From positions 1 to 25,437 of the forward strand of contig JBGTQJ010000093.1 in the NCBI GenBank assembly GCA_041941305.1: a DNA stretch of 25,437 nt, in the 5' to 3' direction. This document shows positions 13,450 through 22,400 of this stretch, one piece after another (positions within the stretch are counted from its first letter, which is position 1; each line of letters begins with the position of its first letter). The DNA comes from JANSWP01 sp041941305 (GTDB taxonomy: Bacteria; Bacteroidota; Bacteroidia; Chitinophagales; Saprospiraceae). The translations under genes and the position numbers were made by a program. The notes under the pieces are model-generated. The model had not been told where the DNA came from, did not search any database, and saw nothing but the letters and a program-made list of their open reading frames with translations.

Positions 13450-16400
13450 ATGCAAGGCGCAACTTTCCACAAAAATGAGAACCTGGACCCCAAATTATTC
13501 ATCTCTTTCGAAGATTCAGAAAACTGGTGTGCCTACCTGCTTCGCGAGAATGAATCCTTTGAAGAAACGACCCTCGATTTTAAAACCATATGGGAGGGGA
13601 CCGGTAGCCGGAATGCTACCAAATATCGCGGTGATTTTTTGTTTGGAAGAAAATGTCCAGATGCTTTGAGTGCAACATCCGATGAAACCAAAAGCAAAAC
13701 TTACAATCAAGCCATACGCAAGGTTTTGGCTAAAAAGATAAATGTTCCTTATAGCATTGCCCTTGTTTGGTTATTGGAACCCAATGAAACACCTGGCGAA
13801 GCAAACACATTTGTTATTCCACTTTGGGAACAATCAAATAAGCAGTATCAGATTGCGCTGGAAAGCACCTTTTCTTTTGGTATTGGGGAATTGACAGCCT
13901 TCAAGGCAGTTAGGGTGAAAAGTGAATTCTCTGATGATTATACCGCTTTATTGATTCCCACCGGAACCAAAACCGGTTTGACCAACCGCCCACATGCCAT
14001 TGAATTTGGCTTGCAATTAAAAAACGGAGAAATCCCCTCTGCTCGACAGAAAACGCAAATCAAAAAGGACAATTACATTTCGATTCCTCTGTCGGGAAGT
14101 TGCCGGGGTGCTTTTCGTTTTGAAATGACCCTATTGGAACAAGACGATTTGTTGAATTTCGATTTGGGACAAAAATATTTTTATCAAAATGGTAGCTTTA
14201 CAGAGCTCAGTTATCCATTCTTGAAATCTGGGCGGGAACATTATGAAGCCTTGTGTCAGGTGAGTTTTGACCCATCCAATGTATCTAACCAGCCAAGTGG
14301 CACGCTAGATGTAAGACCCAATCAAACCTATATTGCATTTACCGGAGAGACCAATTATAAATTGAGTCAGGAAAACCCAGATAAAGACCTTGAAACTGTT
14401 TTCGATACTTTTTTCAATTCTGAAACCGGTTATGGTTTGCAGTTAAAACCCTATTGTGAATGTGAACATTCACACACAGATATCAATGACTTTTATGCTA
14501 CAAGAGACAGTGCCAGATTGGTGCTGACTAGAAAAGGAGCCAATCCATTCGATTTGTATTTTGCGCCAGCTGGTGATTTCTATATGGAATACAACGAGGA
14601 GGGTTTACCAGAAGAACTGAAAGACGACCCTGCTCAATTATTGACTGGGCTTTCAGGAACGGAAAGCATTGGTTTTCAACCGAAAAAAGAAGAATTTGAA
14701 GGAGATAAAATGCGTTTTCGACCCTACAATCCCGCTTTTGCCAAGGATTTTGATGGGACCAGCTTTTCTTCTAATGATGCCTTGTGTAAACCCCAATTAA
14801 TCAGTGATTTAAGTGCAACTACAGAAGTTGAGGAATTGAATACTTCATGGGTCAACATCTTACCTAATGAGGCCAATGGTCAGGTGCTTTATTATGCCCA
14901 GGCAGAAGGGGCTTCACTTTACTCCAAACATCATGGCATCAAAACCATTTCTGATGAAAATTTTGATGATGAAGACGATACAGAAAAAATAGAATTGTTG
15001 GGTCATTTTGAACCGGCGGTTGTTTTGCCAAAGGGAGAAGCTTATTCAGATTTTGTATTCCCATTGGTGCCTTATTTAGGTTCTCAGGGCAGTGAAGTGA
15101 TGGCAAATTTGGAAAATAAAGTGCTTCAACCTATTCGAAAACAAAAGATTGGGAAAGACTTTTTAGCTCATGTCGTACCCGCAGGGACTGCCACCTCGAC
15201 TGAAATTAATGCAGCAACTCCACAAGGATTGGTCGCCAAAGTAGAACAGGCTACTGGGGATTGGTCAGAGTTGATTTTGGCGGAAAATGCTGAAACAGCT
15301 GATAATGAAACCGGACCTAATTACTCCAATCACGATATTACGGATACTACTCAATCTGAATTCAAATTTGGCTTTGTCAATCTTCAGTCTAAGCTGCAGG
15401 AGGCTTTTCAAACCAATCAGCAATTTTTGGTAGTGACCGATGCCACCAATTTAGGAGATTTATTTAATTCCCATACCGGTGAAATGGATATCTCCACACT
15501 TTCAGGATCTGAAGCGATCTTCAATAATAAAATGTTCATAGATGATTGGCCATTTATTGTAAAAACAGGTGAGAATGGGAATGAGACAGGTGAATACCGA
15601 AATGTCCTGATTTTTAAATTTTGCAAGGGCTCCCTTTTGGAAAGAATCCAAAACCCTGCCCTTTGGACAAATCCTTGTGATTTTAATGGAGATCAAACGA
15701 CAGACCCTTATGATACTTCTGAATTGGCTGGTGTTTCAAGCTGGATAAATCAATATTTTGAAAATGCCAAAGGGCAACAAAGTCCCTATTTCGACCATTT
15801 TCAAACGCTAATAGAAGATGAAAATTGGAATGGCATTCTTGCTTTGAAGGTAGATTTGGCGGCTGGTGATTTTCCGGAAGGACTGAAAGGATTATTAGGT
15901 GGAATTAATCAAGATAGATTGAACATTCATCATTTTGGCATCGAAATGAATCGGGTAGCAGCTAGTGAGGACAAGGACATTCATCTCAGTGAATACAGCT
16001 CGATGTTTGGTTTGATCAATTATTTGGATGAAGCCTATGAATTGAACTTATTGAATGGTGTAGACCCTAATTTGCCAGTGACCACTTCTACGAGTCCCTA
16101 TGATTTTAAAGTCTTGTCCCTACAGGTTTTGTTTGAAAATTCCAACATCAAGGATTTTGCAAGTAAGATCCAGGTGAGCATGGATGAATTGTTCAAAGAA
16201 GCTGTTCCGGATACTTATATTGTTCAACCCAGCGTCGATGAAAATAAACTGAGTTCCAATTCAATCGTACTAAATGGAACTTATGAGGAGCATAATGGCA
16301 GATCTGTTTACACTTTTGCGACTACGGAAAGTACTTTTTTTGAGCTCAACAGCTTTATTCTGCAACATATCGAATTTGAGCGTGCCATTTTTGAAACACT

Positions 16401-19400
16401 TTCCAGCGTTGATAATCACATTAAATCCAGATTCAGTTTTTGGGGCAATATCAGTTTTGAAGAAATTTCGGAAGGAGATCAAATTAACGATCTTTTGTCC
16501 TTTGGTTGGGAAGTGGATGCTGCAGAAGGAAGGGGCTTGACTTTCAATAATCTTCAACTGGCAATGGATTTCCACCTTGATGGGATAGCCGCATTGCCAG
16601 ATGTAGATGAATGTACCAGAGATACCCAGGGCAGGTGCTTTAAAATGATAACCGACTTTTTTGAGCCTTTTCTTAAAAACTCTTATTCAAGGGAAAATGG
16701 TTTATTTTCAAAATTCCCACTTGATTTTCAAGGATTTGTATTTGGTTCCTCCCAAAATATGCCCTCAGAATTGGGTTATCAAACCATTTTACTGCAAGGA
16801 AATTACGGCGGTGTAGACTGGGGCATTTCTACAGAGAATTTGACGACAGACTGGTATGGCTTGAAATACAAAATGAATATGGGGACATTGGGTGAACTGG
16901 CATCTGATGCTGGCTTGGAAGCTAGTTTTATGATTGCCTGGAGTCCTAATGGAAACAGTGCTCCAAAATTATTCCTGGGTATGATTTTACCAGGACCCGG
17001 AGGACCCAATAAAATGCTAAATCTCCAAAACATCATCAGCTTGTCCATTGGTGATTTGGAACTGGACTTTCACGAGAACTCAGGGGCATATGAGTTGCGT
17101 TTTCGAGATATTGGTTTTAAGTTTTTCAATTTCCTGAAAATTCCCTTTTTCGCAGAAGCCAATTTCCACCTTTTTGCCAATGCAAACAGCACAGACCGAA
17201 AAAACCTTGGTTGGTTTTTGAATTATGCAGAACCCGTCAGCCCAAAACTCGTCAATGTTATTTTCCTGGCATTGGGGCAGCATGTAACCATTGTAAATGG
17301 AGACTTTGGTTCGATGAAGGAAGCGATTGCTCAAATGGAAGAGGCTTTCATTACGCATGAGGAAACCAGTTTTTCCAATTTAATTCATGGCGATACCTCT
17401 TTTGATGTAATCGAGCCTGAAACAGATCTATATGTAGATTTTGATGCTTCCAGCAATTGGTTGGTGGCACTTCACTTTGGTCTGTTGGCACCTAAAAATG
17501 AACCTACACAATACGCCATTGAAGCATCCGTTTTGTTCAATGATCCCACGATGTACGGCTTGTATATAGCTGCCAGCGGCGATGCAGTAAAATTTATGGA
17601 TGGATTGGAGTTTGAAATCTTTTACCAAAAGATCGATGAATCTACAGGCATGTACAGGGGAGAATTGACGATACCATCTGAGTTGCGCTCCTTTAAACTC
17701 GGGGCAGCCACAATTACGCTTCCTACCATTGCTGCTGAGATTTATACCAATGGAGATTTTCTCATTGACTTAGGCTTTCCATATGGACGAGATTTTTCAA
17801 GATCGCTGGATGTAGAGGTTCAAGCCGGACCATTTCCGATCGTGGGGGCTATCGGTATCTATTTTGGAAAATTATCTGGAAATACAGCAAAGAACCTTCC
17901 CACAATTGCGAAAGAGGGAGGAGAGCCCATTGGGAAATTTGACCCAGTAATTGTGATTGGAATAGGTGCAGAAGTAGGACTCGGAAAAAGCTTTGAAGAA
18001 GGACCACTTTCTGCTGAAATAGCGGTAACAGTTGTCGGCATTATTGAAGGTATTGCCGCTAAATGGTTGCCAAATGACCCAGCTAGTGCTTCCGATGATT
18101 TTGAGGAAAGTTTCTACATGAAAGTAAATGGCACATTCGGAATTGTGGGCATATTGACTGGTTCAGTAGATTTCAAGGTTATCAAAGCAGGAGTGGAAGT
18201 AGAATTGTATGCTTTGGCAGATATCATTTACGAATCATTTAGAGCTATCCCGATTACGCTTTCAGCTGGTGTAGAAGTAAAAGTGACTGTAAAGGTAGAT
18301 TTAGGATTATTCACAGTAAAAGAAGATTTCTCTTACTCCGAACACATCGAAACGACCTTTGAAATAATGGAAGATAGAATCGGGCAGGAACCCTGGTCCG
18401 GTGCTTCCGGAATGATTGCCTTGTCTGCTGTCCAAACTCCTACACTGATTCCAATTACTTCAGAAACAAAGCAGGCTTTGGATCTTTATTTCAATTTGGC
18501 ACATACGCTTTCAGATAAAACAACAGGTTCTGAATTGAGCTGTGTAGCACTTTTGATGATGAAAAGTGCAGATACCCAAGACATCACCAGCAGCGGAACT
18601 GCTTTTGATTTGCTTGCTGAACAGGTTTTCCGTTGGATGGCAAATGGAGGGGCTTCTTTACCAGCAGGCTCTACAAGTACAGACTTTGATGACAAATTGA
18701 TTGATTCAACTTATTTGCAGAGCTTATTGGATGAACTATTGGCAAATCCTAATATTCTTCGCCCGATTTCTAAGGAACAAATAAATGACTTTTTGAATGA
18801 CAATTTTGTCCTCAATATAGAAACGGGAGCAAGTGATACTTTTGATGATGCAGTAGCCACTATATTTCCAATGGTTCCCGATTTTGGACTCGAACTTTCT
18901 TATGACCCAAATGGGCATTCAATCAATTCTTTTGAGGCATACAACAATGTTACTCAAAACTATTTGATCAATACACTGGAAGCCTTTTTTGGAGATACGA
19001 AATATAAAACCTCCGGTAATTCAGCAAGTGTGGAAGATGTAGATCCCAATCTCTCTTTGGCGGAATATAATTTTGAAGACTACTTTGTTTTAATTGCCCG
19101 CCATATGGTCACGAATGCAATAAAGTCTTTTAAAAAGTACAACTATTATTTATCTGAACACACACATACCATTATTGATGGAGAATCTCTATCATCTATT
19201 ACAACCATTTACAACAACAGCCTTAATCCTGTAACCATTGAAAGCATTGCTATCGCAAATCAATCTCATTTAATAAAGGATATCACTATAGATGGAATAA
19301 CACATTCTGAATTAACTTTTGAAGGACTGGCAGGCGAACTTGGAAAAACAATTGAAGCTTTGGCTCAGCAATTAAAAGATGAAGCCGATCTTTTTGACAA

Positions 19401-22400
19401 AACTGAAGAATCTGATTTGAAGATTCCGAATCATTCCACCTTGGCTTTGATTCAGGCTCATTTTGGAGTCAATAATGAGGTGAGTATCGAGGATATTGCT
19501 ATTGAGAATCAATTTCATAAATTATCAGATCCGACTTCTGGTGAAAATCTATACAAAAGAGCCATTACTGAAAATAAAACTGTTGGGGAATTAGCTGAAG
19601 AATTAAAAGACGTAGCTGGTCTTTTCGATATTATAGAAGATGCCTACTTAACCATTCCCAACTTAACGTGCCTCAGCATTGGAGAAATCCTAGACGACCT
19701 TTTTGCAAACAACATTACTGCCAATCTTTCCGGTATTGCCATGCGTACTCAATTGCATGGCTTGCGCTTGCCAAAGACGGATGAATTGAATTATTTCGAT
19801 AATAAAGGGGAGGAGTTTAGCTTATTTACTGATGATATTGATTACAGCTTTTACAAACTGTTGGGTCAGCAATTTTTATTGCCAAAAACAAATTTGGGAG
19901 ATTGGCCGACTACTCCAGGAGAGGAGGGAGATGATGCAAAAACGACGGATGCTCCTTTGACAATTAAATTAATAGAGGGAGAAACTATAAAGGCGAGTAT
20001 CGCCTATTCAAAAACGGAAGTTTCCAATAAATATACTGAGTATGCTACCGCAAAAGACGATGCTGATTTATCAGAAGGTTTTAAAGCGGTTTCATTATAT
20101 AAAGAAGTGCCGCATGAATATAAATTCAAGAGTTTCCATGAGTACAATGGTGATTTGCTTTGGAATTTTTCAGATAATTTCTTGCATTACCTATCTGGAG
20201 CCTCCTCTGAAGGTTTAGATAACTTCCAGGTCACTATAGGAATGAAGAATGGTGCAAAAGGAATGATGGAATATTTAAATGCGACAAATGCGCGATGGGG
20301 CACCAAAATCAATCTCACCATTAGAAGATACCCTGATGCCACCAATGCTTTCAGATATGAATTGATGGGAACAGATGAAATAGGGATTACGCTCCTGGAA
20401 AGATACATCAAAGCAGGTCTTGATCCCTCAGATATTCGATTGATGCATCCAAAAGTGATCGACAATGGTGACGAAACTTTTTCTGTGGAGCAAGACAATC
20501 TTGAATCTTTAAATCTTAATGAAATCTATACGTTCATCAATCAGGCAAACCTTTCCACTGAAACCAATCCAATTATAGAGGAAGCCATGATGGCGGCAAT
20601 GGCGAGTCAGAGTGGGTTGACTCCTGGCATTCAGAATACTACCCACCTTGATTTTATAAAATTAATTTGGAAATGCAGCGTGGTACAAACTGGCGGCTAT
20701 TATTTATATTATGAAGACGTTAGTGGAGCGACTTTTCCTTCTATAATTTTTGAAGAAGACAATACTGCCAAAATTTGCCTCTTAATCAATCATAGTACTG
20801 GGAGTACATTGGCAAATTATATGAATTGTGTCCTGACCGATGCGGACATTGATACTCAAAATGCCATTGTTTTTGCAGAAGCGACAGACTTGAAAGACAA
20901 ATGTCCATTCCTGCCACAAGGTGTCTTTGCTTATGAATTGTCCAGAACCAAACCTACTGGAGAAACAGCAGCAGATTTGTTGGCAAGCAGCTATCATCTA
21001 TTGTCTTATCGCATTTGGGATAATAATGCAGGAGCAACAGATGATGATGGAAATCCATTTGGAGATTGGACCAGATTCAGCATGCCTATAGGTCCAACCA
21101 ATGATTTGAGTCAGGAAGACGCAGTGAAGAGAAAGAGAGTGCCTGGAGTGGATGATGGTAACTGGTTGTATAAGCTCAAAGTGCCATTTTACAAATATGC
21201 TATGGCGCAATCCTTTGATGCTCCATTTGATGCTGTTGAAAATATTTATGCTGGTGTAGGAACAGATGCCAGGATTCAGGTTTGCTGGAAGGATCTTTAC
21301 GGCAATTGCATATTTGACTTTATTGAAAAACAGACGCTGGATCCGCTAGATGCTTCTTCTGGAACCAGTTCTATCAGAATTGGCTATACTGACAAAATGC
21401 TTGCACTGAACCAGTGGCCAAATGTGGAGTATTTTTATGAAGTCATTGATGGCAATTTGAACATTCAATTGAGATATCGAATTCAGGACTTTAGTAATGA
21501 TGCATCTAATGATCGCAAAAACGAACATATCCGAATGTTTGAAAAAATCTTTTTGCAACTCAATCAGCAAGGTCCAGATGCAGATGGAACCACCGTACAT
21601 CATGTTGATACCCTCTTGACTTCCTCCTTGTTCAATGATGGTAAAGTCTTGGAGTTGTCGGATTTGAATGCTTTTATTACCGCTGTTTATCAAAATATAA
21701 TAAATAATGAATTGCCTGCTGCTGATTCCAATGTATTGTATGTCATTGAACCGGGTGAAGAAGATTCAGAAGATAAAAACTACCTGGAATATACCATTGC
21801 GACGCCTATAGTGCTATCTGAGTTAAATTCAGCTAATATTTATGAATTGGAAGTAGCGTTGAATTTTGAACGCAAAAAATACTTTGTTCATGATGACTTT
21901 AAGAAGGAAGCTTCGGTTCTTTGTGCCATAACGGCGGTTCCACCTTATTTAGAAACAGAAGAATTGAATGATGTAAATGGTGTGATGGAAACTTCCAGGA
22001 TTTCTAAACTCACTCAGTTTGCAAGCAATTTTGAAAGTACCATAGCCACGGTAGGTGATTCTTTGAAGATTGCTACAGGAATAAATAAAGATGAATTAAA
22101 TACGAAAGGCAAAGTCAAGGACATTTGGGTCGTTCGATTAGATAATTCCACCTTTAATTTCAATTATGACCCAAGTGCAGAACATCCAGCTTATTATGCC
22201 CTAAAGCCTTTTTCTACCAATCTCGTTTCCGGAGATTTGAATGTATATCAATATGAATCTGGGACAGGTTTAAAAACCAGTACCGATGATTTGATTCCCA
22301 CTGCTTTTTCAGAGATTGACATCGATTCCTGGATGCGTCAGTTTTTGGAAGCGGTAGATTTATTTCTTTCTCCTCAATACACCACCGGGGCATTTTTGGT

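Noticed and set aside
13293..13669. Short frames overlapping the start of the giant gene on both strands
   Set aside because: They overlap the long frame or the hairpins in its leader and show no known motif.
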